DNA of 64,000 nt from contig NZ_JBHTCG010000002.1 in NCBI RefSeq assembly GCF_042665155.1, forward strand, positions 434,001 through 498,000, read 5' to 3'. Position 1 is the stretch's first letter; every line of letters begins with the position of its first letter. The notes below the pieces were generated by a model. That model searched no databases. It had not been told where the DNA came from and worked only from the letters and a program-made list of their open reading frames with translations. This DNA is from Sphaerisporangium rhizosphaerae (lineage in GTDB: Bacteria > Actinomycetota > Actinomycetes > Streptosporangiales > Streptosporangiaceae). Of the stretch, positions 16,959-24,811 are shown piece after piece. Both the position numbers and the translations under genes were made by a program.

Positions 16959-16964
16959 AGGCTA
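16959..16964 (-). promoter_or_regulatory. Leaderless -10 box TAGCCT for the DUF418 gene
   Basis: TAGCCT ends 6 bases before GTG 16952 on the minus strand. Confidence 0.5.
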
Positions 16965-17101
16965 ACGCCGCTACGTCACCCGCGTCTTTCGGTGTGTGTG
17001 GATTTTCCGCCTGACATTACTTATTTCGGTATTTGTCCGCCTTTGACGGCGAAGCGGTGGGGTCTGGGGGTCGTGAAGTGATTGGCCGGTGGCCGGTGGT
17101 C

Positions 17102-17128
17102 GATTCGGGCGATTCGGGCGATTCGGTT
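17102..17128. repeat. Three 9-bp tandem repeats (GATTCGGGC)
   Basis: Three near-perfect copies of GATTCGGGC in the spacer between the divergent DUF418 and aminotransferase genes. The rest of 16965-17185 shows no gene. Confidence 0.8.
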
Positions 17129-17185
17129 CGCGAACGCCTCCAGTGGGTGGGGGCGGAGGGTTCGGTGCGGGGAAGGGCGGCTGGG

Positions 17186-17191
17186 TAGGCT
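17186..17191 (+). promoter_or_regulatory. Leaderless -10 box TAGGCT for the aminotransferase
   Basis: TAGGCT ends 7 bases before GTG 17199; this decides the start. Confidence 0.55.
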
Positions 17192-17198
17192 TGCCGGC

Positions 17199-18371
17199 GT
17201 GAACGAGCCATTGGTCGCCCGCATGCGCGAGTTCGGCACGACGATCTTCTCGGAGATGACGGCGCTCGCCGTGCGCACCGGGTCGATCAACCTGGGACAA
17301 GGCTTCCCCGACACCGACGGCCCCGCCTCCATGCTCGAACACGCCGTGACGGCGATCAGGGGAGGGCTGAACCAGTACCCTCCCGGCCCCGGGATGCCCG
17401 AGTTGCGGCAGGCCGTCGCCGAGCACCGCAAGCAGCACTACGGCCTGCTGTACGAGCCGGACGGCGAGATCCTGGTCACCGTCGGCGCCACCGAGGCGCT
17501 CGCGGCGTCGGTCCTCGCGCTGTGCGAGGCGGGTGACGAGGTCATCCTGTTCGAGCCGTACTACGACTCCTACGCCGCGGCCGTCGCGCTCTCCGGCGCG
17601 GTACGCCGGACGGTGGCCCTGCGCCCTGCGGGGGACAGGTTCACCTTCGACCCCGACGAACTGCGCGCGGCCGTGGGCCCGCGCACCCGGGCGATCCTCG
17701 TCAACTCCCCGCACAACCCCACCGGCACCGTCTTCACCCGCGACGAGCTGGCGCTGGTCGCCGCCGTCTGCCAGGAGCACGACCTCATCGCGATCACAGA
17801 CGAGGTCTACGAGCACCTGACCTTCGACGGCGTGGAACACGTGCCGATGGCCACGCTCCCGGGCATGCGCGAGCGCACCGTCATGATCTCCTCGGCCGGC
17901 AAGACGTTCTCGGCGACGGGGTGGAAGATCGGCTGGGTGTGCGGTCCCCCGGAGCTGGTCGCGGCCGTCCAGTCGGTCAAGCAGTTCCTCACCTTCACCT
18001 CCGGCGCTCCGTGGCAGGTCGCGGTCGCCCACGCCCTGCGCGAAGAGCTCGGCTGGGTCGCCGGGGCGCGCGACGCGCTCGCCGCCAAGCGCGACCGGCT
18101 CATGGCGGGGCTGTCGGCGGCGGGCTTCGGCGTCTACCGGCCGGCAGGGACGTACTTCGTGCAGACCGACATCCGGCCGCTCGGCTTCACCGACGGGGCC
18201 GAGCTGGCCAGGCGGCTGCCCGAGCTGGCGGGCGTCGTCGCCGTCCCGACCCAGGTGTTCTACGACCACCCCGAGCTCGGCAGGCAATTCCTGCGCTTCG
18301 CCTTCTGCAAGAAGGACGAGATCATCGACGAGGCCGTCATGCGGCTGGCCCGCCTGGGACGGGCCGAGTAA
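17199..18371 (+). CDS. Class I/II PLP aminotransferase (DapC/kynurenine aminotransferase-like)
   Basis: 390 aa, full length for fold-type I aminotransferases. Visible features: INLGQGFPDTDGP at the N-terminus, the substrate/PLP loop VGATEALA, NSPHNPTGTVF, the DEVYEHL aspartate, and the PLP lysine in SSAGKTFSATGWKIGW (about residue 235). C-terminal QFLRFAFCKKDE carries the carboxylate-binding arginine. This subgroup includes N-succinyldiaminopimelate aminotransferases of actinobacteria and methionine/kynurenine aminotransferases, so the substrate is not fixed. Monocistronic by context; the toxin-antitoxin promoter starts right after the stop. Confidence 0.9.
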   Translation: MNEPLVARMREFGTTIFSEMTALAVRTGSINLGQGFPDTDGPASMLEHAVTAIRGGLNQYPPGPGMPELRQAVAEHRKQHYGLLYEPDGEILVTVGATEALAASVLALCEAGDEVILFEPYYDSYAAAVALSGAVRRTVALRPAGDRFTFDPDELRAAVGPRTRAILVNSPHNPTGTVFTRDELALVAAVCQEHDLIAITDEVYEHLTFDGVEHVPMATLPGMRERTVMISSAGKTFSATGWKIGWVCGPPELVAAVQSVKQFLTFTSGAPWQVAVAHALREELGWVAGARDALAAKRDRLMAGLSAAGFGVYRPAGTYFVQTDIRPLGFTDGAELARRLPELAGVVAVPTQVFYDHPELGRQFLRFAFCKKDEIIDEAVMRLARLGRAE

Positions 18372-18377
18372 AAAGCA

Positions 18378-18415
18378 CTGACACCCGGTGTAAATGGTCA
18401 TACACTCACCGTGTC
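18378..18415 (+). promoter_or_regulatory. Promoter and operator of the toxin-antitoxin pair
   Basis: CTGACA (18378-18383) and TACACT (18401-18406) with a 17-base spacer form a good housekeeping promoter. Overlapping it is a dyad GTGTA-N8-TACAC (18388-18405), flanked by an outer GACAC (18380-18384) and GTGTC (18411-18415). This layout fits autorepression by the ribbon-helix-helix antitoxin encoded next. Confidence 0.65.
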
Positions 18416-18460
18416 CAAGCGTGACGCCGACACCGGATGCGTACCGTGGAGGTATTGGCC

Positions 18461-18658
18461 ATGACGCTCAGCCTCAGTGAGGAGCAGACCGAGGCCCTGC
18501 GCCGGCGCGCGGAGAAGGAGGGGCGCAGCCTCCAGCAGGTCGTGCAGTCGGCCGTCGAGGAGTACATCGCCCGGCACGACGCCGACGAGGAGGTCCGCCG
18601 CCTGGGCCTCGCGGCGGCGAGCCGCTGGCGTTCGGTCCTCGACCGGCTCGCCGAATGA
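18461..18658 (+). CDS. Ribbon-helix-helix antitoxin
   Basis: 65 aa. The N-terminal MTLSLSEEQTEALRRRAEKE followed by SLQQVVQSAVEEYIARH is a typical RHH (Arc/CopG-like) DNA-binding fold; the C-terminal part would bind the toxin. ATG 18461 is preceded by GGAGG with 8-base spacing. The next gene begins 25 bases after its stop and encodes a Doc-like protein, the usual antitoxin-toxin order. Probably represses its own promoter through the dyad upstream. Confidence 0.85.
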   Translation: MTLSLSEEQTEALRRRAEKEGRSLQQVVQSAVEEYIARHDADEEVRRLGLAAASRWRSVLDRLAE

Positions 18659-18683
18659 CCGGCCACACCCCACCGGCGCGCGG

Positions 18684-19064
18684 GTGACGCGCTACCTGAC
18701 CATGGAGCAGGTGGTGGATCTGGCACGGGTGACGCTCGGTGCTCCGCCTCGCCTGCGTGACATCGGGCTGCTCGACTCGGCCGTGCACCGGCCGCAGGCG
18801 TCCATGTTCGGCCACGAGGCCTACTCGCACGTGCTGGTCAAGGCGGCGGCACTGCTGCACTCGCTGGCCGTCCACCATCCCTTCGAGCGTGGCGCGCGGC
18901 AGGTGGCCTGGGTCTGCACCGTGGTGTTCCTCGCCTGCAACGGCGTCGAGGTGGACAGCGATGACGACGCGGTCCACGACCTGGTCACCTCCGTGGCCTC
19001 CGGCGCGTTCACCGAGGTGGACGAGATCGCCCAGGTCCTGTGGGGGTTCGCCGTACCGGTGTGA
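18684..19064 (+). CDS. Doc-family (Fic fold) toxin with degenerate active site
   Basis: 126 aa, the length of Doc toxins, with the Doc-like start RYLTMEQVVDLARV and the segment LLDSAVHRPQASMFG. Doc inactivates EF-Tu by phosphorylation using the Fic motif H-x-F-x-D/E-A/G-N-K-R. Here the motif reads HPFERGARQVAW: the histidine and phenylalanine are kept, but the acidic metal ligand is Arg, the Asn is Ala, and the following arginine is Gln. It may be inactive or use altered chemistry. GTG 18684 is the likely start; ATG 18702 is an alternative. Confidence 0.85.
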   Translation: MTRYLTMEQVVDLARVTLGAPPRLRDIGLLDSAVHRPQASMFGHEAYSHVLVKAAALLHSLAVHHPFERGARQVAWVCTVVFLACNGVEVDSDDDAVHDLVTSVASGAFTEVDEIAQVLWGFAVPV

Positions 19065-19108
19065 GCCGCGGCGCGCTCCAAGGTCGAGGGCTCACGGGAG
19101 CGGCCTGG

Positions 19109-19447
19109 TCAGCCTCGCCGGCGACCGGTGATCTTGCTCAGCGCGTACGCCACGTTGACCGCGGCGATGAGCGCGAACATCAGGAGAAGGGCGGGGCCGG
19201 GCGACGGGACGCGGGCCACGATCGCGGTCAGCGGGATCGACATGGCCAGCGACCCCAGGCCGAGGGACATCTGTGCCCAGTCGGGCCCCTGACGCCTGGC
19301 CGGGGCCGAGGCGAGCCGCGCGTCGATCACCGCGTTGACGCGGTCGACGAGCGACTCGGCGAGCTCGAGTTCGTACTGTGGGCCGAGCTCGCGGCGGGCG
19401 GCCATGGCGGCGGCGACTTCGTCGCGCTCGAATCTCTGGGACTCCAC
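19109..19447 (-). CDS. Small two-TM membrane protein
   Basis: 112 aa. A charged N-terminal half (ESQRFERDEVAAAMAARREL, ESLVDRVNAVIDARL) is followed by two hydrophobic helices (about residues 60-80 and 84-103) and a basic tail ITGRRRG. It resembles short actinobacterial membrane proteins of unknown function. GTG 19447 is chosen where coding begins; CAGAAT ends 6 bases upstream, a weak leaderless -10. Converges on the Doc gene. Confidence 0.72.
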   Translation of the reverse strand: MESQRFERDEVAAAMAARRELGPQYELELAESLVDRVNAVIDARLASAPARRQGPDWAQMSLGLGSLAMSIPLTAIVARVPSPGPALLLMFALIAAVNVAYALSKITGRRRG

Positions 19448-19831
19448 GGCCCGATTCTGCCTTGTACGTCGGGCTCGTGGTGAAATCCGGCACAACGAAT
19501 GCGCGGCATTCGCGTACGAGACTCGCGACCCCGATCCCGCCGGCGGTTCGACAAGATCCGGTCCCGCTCCGCGAGCAGGCGGGTGGTCCGAGGGTCGCTG
19601 CCCACCCAGGTCGTTCACCACGGACAGAGGCGAAGGAACACAAGACCCTCGGAACGCGTGAGGTCCGGGAGCGGAAGCGGCACCAGGGAAGAGCGGGCGC
19701 CGCGGCCCCCGGATGTTCGCCCCCGGTGCCCCGGATCGAATCGGTGCCTCGCTGTCAGGCGACCGGTCGCCCCCACCGGGAGGCGCTCACCTCCATCCTC
19801 GCTGACAGCCGAGGTACGGCCGTCCTCGCTG
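19448..19831. other. Spacer with tandem dyads after the amidohydrolase gene
   Basis: No supported gene. At 19797-19843 the unit CCTCGCTGWCAGCCGAGG occurs twice; each copy is an imperfect palindrome and the second overlaps the stop codon of the amidohydrolase. A partial third copy (CCTCGCTGTCAGGCGACC) starts near 19750. They could act as tandem terminator hairpins for the minus-strand operon. Confidence 0.5.
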
Positions 19832-20938
19832 TCAGCCGAGGTCGGCGATGGCGGCCACGGGGCCGCCGCCCGAAGGGCCCTGGTGGACGGCGGCGACGGA
19901 CACGAAGACGGCCGGGTCGCCGGTGACACTGGCCGCGACGCCGCCGACGGTGGCCTTGATCTGCCGGTGCCAGTGCACGTCGGAGTCGTCGAGCATGATG
20001 TTCCTGCGTCCGCGCACCCGGCCACTGGGGTCGGCCTCGCACTTCATGAACACGTTGACGAGCCGGTCGCCGAGGTCGCTCGGGTGCGGCCGGTCGGGCA
20101 GGTCGATGCCGCTGCCACGGATCGCCTCCCAGATCCCGTCGGCGTCGAGCGCGTCCTTCATCACGCTGTGCCCGATGCGGTAGCGCCCGCCGATCCCGCG
20201 CACGTTGCCGACGACGACGATCTGGGCGCGGTCGAGTTCGACGCCGGAGGAGCACGAGGCGACGCTGGAGTACAGCGAGAGGTCCTTGTGGATCTGCCCG
20301 GCCTTGGGCATCTCGATCTCGCCGAGGGCGACGGCGATGCCGAGGGCGGTCGTGGAGTTGGAGATGTCCATGGAGGGGCCGGTGTCCTCGATCACGACCT
20401 CCTGGCCGCGCGACTTGGCCTCGGTGATCGTGGCGAGGGTGAGCAGCGGGGTCTTGGTCTGCACGTAGTGGACGTCGGCCGGATCCTCGATGCCCGCGAT
20501 CTTCATGGCCTCGCGCACGCCGGCGGCGACCTTCTCCACCATCGCCGGGCGGCCGATGTCCTCGGGGAGGATGACCTCGCTCATGGCCACGCCGACGGAG
20601 ACGCGCGGCTCGTCCGACGGCTCCACCGTGGACGGGTCGATCGACGCGAAGATCGTGGCGTGCGGGCTGAGCACCCCGTCGGTGCCGCCGGACCACACCA
20701 GGGGCACCTGCGCGACCTCCTCCGGAGTCCGGGTGCCCTTGGCGATCAGCACCTCGCGGAACGCGCGGTCGGCCAGGATGCGGGTGTAGTCGTTGACGCC
20801 GCCGTTCCCCTCGGTCTTGCCGATCACGGCGAGCACCCGGTCGGCGTCGATCACCCCGTCGTCGATGAGCCTCTCCAGCCCGGAGGCATCGGTGACGCTC
20901 TCGATGGCGACCTTGCGCACCTCGATCGGATCCGGCAT
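19832..20938 (-). CDS. Ring-opening amidohydrolase (cyanuric acid hydrolase/barbiturase family)
   Basis: 368 aa, the length of AtzD. Family members open cyanuric acid or barbiturate rings using three repeated Ser-Lys sites. Family blocks seen: IGKTEGNGGVNDYTR, WSGGTDGVLSPHA, VQTKTPLLT, SVASCSSGVELDRAQIVVVGN and IGHSVMKDALD. Cyanuric acid versus barbiturate specificity cannot be decided by eye. ATG 20938 follows AGGAG closely. The gene lies 76 bases downstream of a carbamate kinase gene on the same strand, which suggests that the carbamate released on ring breakdown may be used to make ATP. Confidence 0.9.
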   Translation of the reverse strand: MPDPIEVRKVAIESVTDASGLERLIDDGVIDADRVLAVIGKTEGNGGVNDYTRILADRAFREVLIAKGTRTPEEVAQVPLVWSGGTDGVLSPHATIFASIDPSTVEPSDEPRVSVGVAMSEVILPEDIGRPAMVEKVAAGVREAMKIAGIEDPADVHYVQTKTPLLTLATITEAKSRGQEVVIEDTGPSMDISNSTTALGIAVALGEIEMPKAGQIHKDLSLYSSVASCSSGVELDRAQIVVVGNVRGIGGRYRIGHSVMKDALDADGIWEAIRGSGIDLPDRPHPSDLGDRLVNVFMKCEADPSGRVRGRRNIMLDDSDVHWHRQIKATVGGVAASVTGDPAVFVSVAAVHQGPSGGGPVAAIADLG

Positions 20939-21014
20939 ATCTCCTACCCTTCGGTCGTTCGCTCCGCTACGTCGGTCCATCTTCCCCACCGGCCGCGGCG
21001 TCGACCGGTCCGGC

Positions 21015-21923
21015 TCACCGGCCGACCACCGTGCCGGCGGCGCCGTTCAGCGCCTCGCCGAGGTGCTCCAGGGAGGTGATCACGGACCGGCCGCCGGCTT
21101 CGGCGAACCGTAGCGCGGCCTCCACCTTGGGTCCCATGCTGCCGCTCGCGAAGTGCCCCGCCGCCTGCAACTCGCGCAGCTCGGCGACGGTGGTGCGGCC
21201 GATGGGGCGGGCTTGGCCGGTTCCGTACCCCACGACGGCGGCGGGCACGTCGGTGGCCACGACCAGCACGGTCGCCCGAACGGCGCCCGCGAGCACCGCG
21301 GCGGCCGCGTCCTTGTCGACGACGGCCTCGACGCCTTTGAGCGAGCCGTCGGCCTGACGGGCGACGGGCACCCCGCCGCCTCCGGCGACCACGACGGTGT
21401 ACCCGGCGTCCATCAGGGCCAGGGCGGCGGGCGCGTCGAGGATCTCCAGCGGTTCCGGCGAGGCCACGACGCGCCGGAAGCCCCTGCCGGGGAACGCGCG
21501 CCAGGTCTGCCCGAACTGCTCGAACCTGCGCGCCTCGGCCTCGGTGAAGTACCTGCCGATCGGCTTGACGGGCGCGGCGAACGCGGGGTCGGCGAGGTCG
21601 ACCAGGGTCCGGGACACCACGACGGCCGCCGGGTGGCCCAGGGCGTTGAGGATGAGCACCCCGATCGTGGCCTGGGTCTGCGCGCCGCACCAGTCGAGCG
21701 GGACGGGGGGCACGACCTCGGCGGCGAGCTGGTTCTTCAGCAGCAGGTTGCCGACCTGGGGGCCGTTGCCGTGGGTCAGGACGACCTGGTGGCCGCCGGC
21801 GATGAGCGCGGACACCTGCGCCATGGCCCGCTCGATGGCCCGGCGCTGGTCGAGCGGGGAGGCGCTGCCGTCGGGCGCGGTCATCGCGTTGCCGCCGAGA
21901 GCGATCAGGACGCGTTCACCCAC
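21015..21923 (-). CDS. arcC: Carbamate kinase
   Basis: 302 aa, full length for carbamate kinases. It makes ATP and carbamate from carbamoyl phosphate and ADP (or the reverse). Signature blocks: LIALGGNAM at the N-terminus, VLTHGNGPQVGNLL, LDWCGAQTQATIGV, VVAGGGGVPV, VDKDAAAAVLA, and FASGSMGPKVEAA with the conserved lysine. GTG 21923 is preceded by TAGCTT 6 bases upstream. No arginine deiminase genes are near; the partner is the ring-opening amidohydrolase, so a nitrogen-heterocycle or ureido-compound route is more likely than arginine fermentation. Confidence 0.93.
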   Translation of the reverse strand: MGERVLIALGGNAMTAPDGSASPLDQRRAIERAMAQVSALIAGGHQVVLTHGNGPQVGNLLLKNQLAAEVVPPVPLDWCGAQTQATIGVLILNALGHPAAVVVSRTLVDLADPAFAAPVKPIGRYFTEAEARRFEQFGQTWRAFPGRGFRRVVASPEPLEILDAPAALALMDAGYTVVVAGGGGVPVARQADGSLKGVEAVVDKDAAAAVLAGAVRATVLVVATDVPAAVVGYGTGQARPIGRTTVAELRELQAAGHFASGSMGPKVEAALRFAEAGGRSVITSLEHLGEALNGAAGTVVGR

Positions 21924-21929
21924 AGCCCG

Positions 21930-21935
21930 AAGCTA
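21930..21935 (-). promoter_or_regulatory. Leaderless -10 box TAGCTT for carbamate kinase
   Basis: TAGCTT on the minus strand, 6 bases before GTG 21923. Confidence 0.5.
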
Positions 21936-22053
21936 TCGAGAGCAGTACGTTCCCCTCATTGGCGACATCTGCCCACGAAGAGCCGTCCCTTCGGATACAT
22001 CCGCCGATTCAGCCGCCCTGTGGCCGCGTACCGGGGAGGGGAGAGGGGGTGGG

Positions 22054-22059
22054 TAGGCT
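22054..22059 (+). promoter_or_regulatory. Leaderless -10 box TAGGCT for the SseB-like gene
   Basis: TAGGCT ends 8 bases before GTG 22068. Confidence 0.5.
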
Positions 22060-22067
22060 CGTGAGTC

Positions 22068-22643
22068 GTGCCGAGCATTCCGCAGCCCCTGGTCCCCGAC
22101 GACGACGGCGGCGCAGACGCGTCCGTGACGGCGGCGCTGGCCGCCTTCGCCGCGGGCACGGGGGACGCGGCCGCGGTGGCGTCCGCGCTGAGCAGTGCGC
22201 GCCTGCTGGTCCCGGTGGTCGCGCTTCTGACGCGGGCCGAGGTCGGCGAACACGGGCTCAAGCAGGAGAAAGAGAGCGAGATGGCGCTGCCGGTGCTGGT
22301 CGGCGCCGACGGCAGGAAGGCCGTCCCCGCCTTCACCGGCGTCGCGTCGCTCCAGTTGTGGCGCGCCGACGCCCGGCCCATCCAGGCGGCGACGCCCCAG
22401 GTCTGCCGGGCCGCGCTGAGCGAGGACGCCGCCGCCGTGATGGTCGACGTCGCGGGCCCGGTGCCGTTCGCGATCGAGGGCGGCCTGCTGCACGCCTTGG
22501 CGTCCATCGGCCGGATGCCGGCGGGGGACGACGCTTTGGAACCGATGCTGCGAGAGCTGTCCCGGCACGCCGAGGTGACGGTGGCCCGCGTCCCCGAGCG
22601 CAGACGCGGCCTGCTCACCCGCCTGCGCCGACACGCGAAATGA
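22068..22643 (+). CDS. SseB-like protein
   Basis: 191 aa, soluble. The segment LVPVVALLTRAEV, then EMALPVLVGADGRKAVPAFTG and SLQLWRADARPI, matches the SseB N-terminal domain found in many actinobacterial proteins near aroC. The family's role is unclear (named after a Salmonella locus, related to rhodanese-side or type VII-linked proteins). The C-terminus is basic (RRRGLLTRLRRHAK). GTG 22068 fits a leaderless start. The next gene starts 47 bases downstream with its own -10 box. Confidence 0.8.
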   Translation: MPSIPQPLVPDDDGGADASVTAALAAFAAGTGDAAAVASALSSARLLVPVVALLTRAEVGEHGLKQEKESEMALPVLVGADGRKAVPAFTGVASLQLWRADARPIQAATPQVCRAALSEDAAAVMVDVAGPVPFAIEGGLLHALASIGRMPAGDDALEPMLRELSRHAEVTVARVPERRRGLLTRLRRHAK

Positions 22644-22678
22644 CCGCTGTTTCCCGGGAGAGGCGACCGCCGGGGCAC

Positions 22679-22684
22679 TAAGGT
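22679..22684 (+). promoter_or_regulatory. Leaderless -10 box TAAGGT for the prepilin peptidase
   Basis: TAAGGT ends 6 bases before GTG 22691. Confidence 0.5.
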
Positions 22685-22690
22685 CGGCGG

Positions 22691-23506
22691 GTGAGCCTCA
22701 TCGTCGCCGAGGCCGCGCTCGCGGGTCTGCTCGCCGGAGCCTACGTCCGCGTCCTGGCCGGCGCTTTCACCCCTGCCGCCACCCGACCTGACGACGAGTC
22801 CCGCTTTCACGACGAGTTCGGACCTGACGACCAGGCCGGACCTGACGACGAGTCCCGACCTGACGACCGCACCGCGCCTCAGGATCAGGCAGGGTCCCAG
22901 GATCAGGCCGGGTACCAGGGGCCGGGGCGTGGGGTGTATTGGGCGGAGGGGCGGGAGGCGTTCCGGCGGGTGGTGCGGGCCGCGCCCGTGCCCGCGTGGC
23001 CGCCGGTGGTCGAGGCGGCGGTGGCGGCCGTGGTCGGGCTGGTCGTGTGGCGGCTGGAGGGCGATGGCCGGGTCGCCGCCTGGTTGTACCTGGCTTTGGT
23101 GGGCTGCGCGCTCGCGGTGATCGACTGGCGGACCCAGCGGCTGCCAGACGTGCTGACCCTGCCCTCGTACCCGATCGTCGCCGCACTGCTGGTCCCCACG
23201 GGACGGCTGGGGGACGCGCTGCTCGGCGGCCTCGCCCTGGCCGGCGCCTACGCCGTGCTGTGGTTCGCCCGCCCGGCCTCGCTCGGGCTGGGCGATGTGA
23301 AGCTCGCGGGCCTCGCCGGGATGCTCACCGGCGCCCTCGGCTGGGACGCCTGGCTCGCGGGCGCGATCGCCGGGCAGTTCCTCGGGGCCCTGTACGCCGT
23401 CGGCCTGCTCGCGACCCGCCGCGGCACGCTGAAGAGCCAGTTCCCCCTGGGGCCGTTCATCCTGCTCGGCACCCTCACCGCCCTGCTGGTCTCACCGTCC
23501 CCCTGA
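22691..23506 (+). CDS. A24-family prepilin peptidase with repeat-bearing linker
   Basis: 271 aa membrane protease expected to cleave type IV prepilin or Flp-type leader peptides. The two catalytic aspartates are in VIDWRTQRLPD and GLGDVKLAG. About six helices follow residue 95; one helix lies at the N-terminus. Between them (about residues 32-75) is a hydrophilic insert rich in Asp/Gln encoded by degenerate tandem repeats (PDDESRPDD, QDQAGSQDQAG). The short cytoplasmic methylase domain of the long family is missing, as in other actinobacteria. It sits directly before aroC, a common actinobacterial arrangement; no pilin genes are in the window. Confidence 0.9.
   Translation: MSLIVAEAALAGLLAGAYVRVLAGAFTPAATRPDDESRFHDEFGPDDQAGPDDESRPDDRTAPQDQAGSQDQAGYQGPGRGVYWAEGREAFRRVVRAAPVPAWPPVVEAAVAAVVGLVVWRLEGDGRVAAWLYLALVGCALAVIDWRTQRLPDVLTLPSYPIVAALLVPTGRLGDALLGGLALAGAYAVLWFARPASLGLGDVKLAGLAGMLTGALGWDAWLAGAIAGQFLGALYAVGLLATRRGTLKSQFPLGPFILLGTLTALLVSPSP
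22784..22918 (+). repeat. Degenerate in-frame repeats in the prepilin peptidase linker
   Basis: Units based on CCTGACGACGAGTCC and CAGGATCAGGC repeat imperfectly and code an Asp/Gln-rich loop after the first membrane helix. Confidence 0.75.
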
Positions 23507-23632
23507 CCGGCGCGTGACCCATGGTGGACGGTGGGTGCGGCGTGCCTGGTCCCGCCGTTCCGTGAGCGGCGCGTGATCACATGGTGGACGGCGGGGTGAG
23601 GGCAGTGGGCCGTGCATGGAAGACTTGTCATC
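23507..23632. repeat. Duplicated segment before aroC
   Basis: GGCGCGTGACCCATGGTGGACGG at 23510-23532 and GGCGCGTGATCACATGGTGGACGG around 23569-23592 form a direct repeat in the leader of aroC, separated by about 36 bases. AAGACT at 23620-23625 ends 7 bases before the aroC ATG and may be its leaderless -10. Confidence 0.6.
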
Positions 23633-24811
23633 ATGTTGCGCTGGTTGACCGCAGGTGAGTCCCACGGCCCTGAACTCGTCGCGATCCTGGAAGGGATGCC
23701 CGCCGGAGTGGCGGTCACGACCGCCGACGTCGAGCAGGCCCTGGCGCGGCGCCGCCTCGGGTACGGCCGCGGCGCGCGCATGAAGTTCGAGCAGGACGAG
23801 GTGACCATCGTCGGCGGCCTGCGCCACGGCCGCACGCTCGGCAGCCCCGTGGCGATCAGGGTCGGCAACAGCGAGTGGCCCAAGTGGGAGACGGTGATGG
23901 CGGCCGATCCGGTCGATCCCGACCTGCTGGCCGCCCAAGCCCGCAACGCGCCGCTGTCGCGCCCGCGCCCCGGGCACGCCGATCTGTCGGGCATGCAGAA
24001 GTACGGCTTCGACGACGCCCGTCCCATCCTCGACCGGGCCAGCGCCCGCGAGACGGCCGCCCGGGTGGCCCTCGGCCAGGTCGCCCGCAACTTCCTCAAG
24101 CAGGCGCTCGGCGTCGACATCGTCAGCCACGTGGTGTCCATCGGCACGGCCGACGCGCCGGACGGCATGATCCCCATGCCCGGCGATCTGGCCGCCGTGG
24201 ACGAAAGTCCGGTGCGCTGCCTGGACGCCGAGGCCGGCGCGGCGATGATCGCCGAGATCGACACGGCCAAGAGGGACGGCGACACGCTCGGCGGGGTCGT
24301 CGAGGTGATCGCGTACGGGCTGCCGCCCGGGCTCGGCAGCTACGTTCACTGGGACCGCCGCCTGGACTCGCGCCTGGCCGGGGCGCTCATGGGCATCCAG
24401 GCCATCAAGGGGGTGGCGGTCGGGGACGGCTTCGCGACCGCGCGCCGCCGGGGCTCGCAGGCCCACGACGAGATCGAGAACACCGCCGAGGGCGTGCGCC
24501 GCATCACCAACCGGGCGGGCGGCGTCGAGGGCGGCATGACCAACGGCGAGCCGCTGCGGGTGCGCGCCGCCATGAAGCCGATCTCCACGGTGCCCCGCGC
24601 GCTGTCGACGGTGGACGTGCGCACCGGCGAGGCCGCCAAGGCCATCAACCAGCGGTCCGACGTGTGCGCGGTCCCCGCCGCCGGTATCGTCGCTGAGGCG
24701 ATGGTCGCGCTGGTGCTCGCCGACGCGGCCGTCGAGAAGTTCGGTGGCGACTCCGTGGAGGAGGTCGCCCGCAACCTTTCCGGCTACCTGTCGTCGATGG
24801 TGATCAAGTGA
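23633..24811 (+). CDS. aroC: Chorismate synthase
   Basis: 392 aa. Converts 5-enolpyruvylshikimate-3-phosphate to chorismate with reduced FMN. Signatures: MLRWLTAGESHG at the start, RRLGYGRGARMKFE, RPGHADLSGMQKYGF and the DARPILDRASARETAARV block, then GGVEGGMTNGE. ATG 23633 matches the family N-terminus; the frame continues upstream without support. The stop overlaps the aroK GTG (GTGA). First gene of the shikimate operon aroC-aroK-aroB-small ORF-aroQ. Confidence 0.98.
   Translation: MLRWLTAGESHGPELVAILEGMPAGVAVTTADVEQALARRRLGYGRGARMKFEQDEVTIVGGLRHGRTLGSPVAIRVGNSEWPKWETVMAADPVDPDLLAAQARNAPLSRPRPGHADLSGMQKYGFDDARPILDRASARETAARVALGQVARNFLKQALGVDIVSHVVSIGTADAPDGMIPMPGDLAAVDESPVRCLDAEAGAAMIAEIDTAKRDGDTLGGVVEVIAYGLPPGLGSYVHWDRRLDSRLAGALMGIQAIKGVAVGDGFATARRRGSQAHDEIENTAEGVRRITNRAGGVEGGMTNGEPLRVRAAMKPISTVPRALSTVDVRTGEAAKAINQRSDVCAVPAAGIVAEAMVALVLADAAVEKFGGDSVEEVARNLSGYLSSMVIK

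Noticed and set aside
16971..18401. Minus-strand frame across the aminotransferase
   Set aside because: No motif; mirrors the PLP enzyme.
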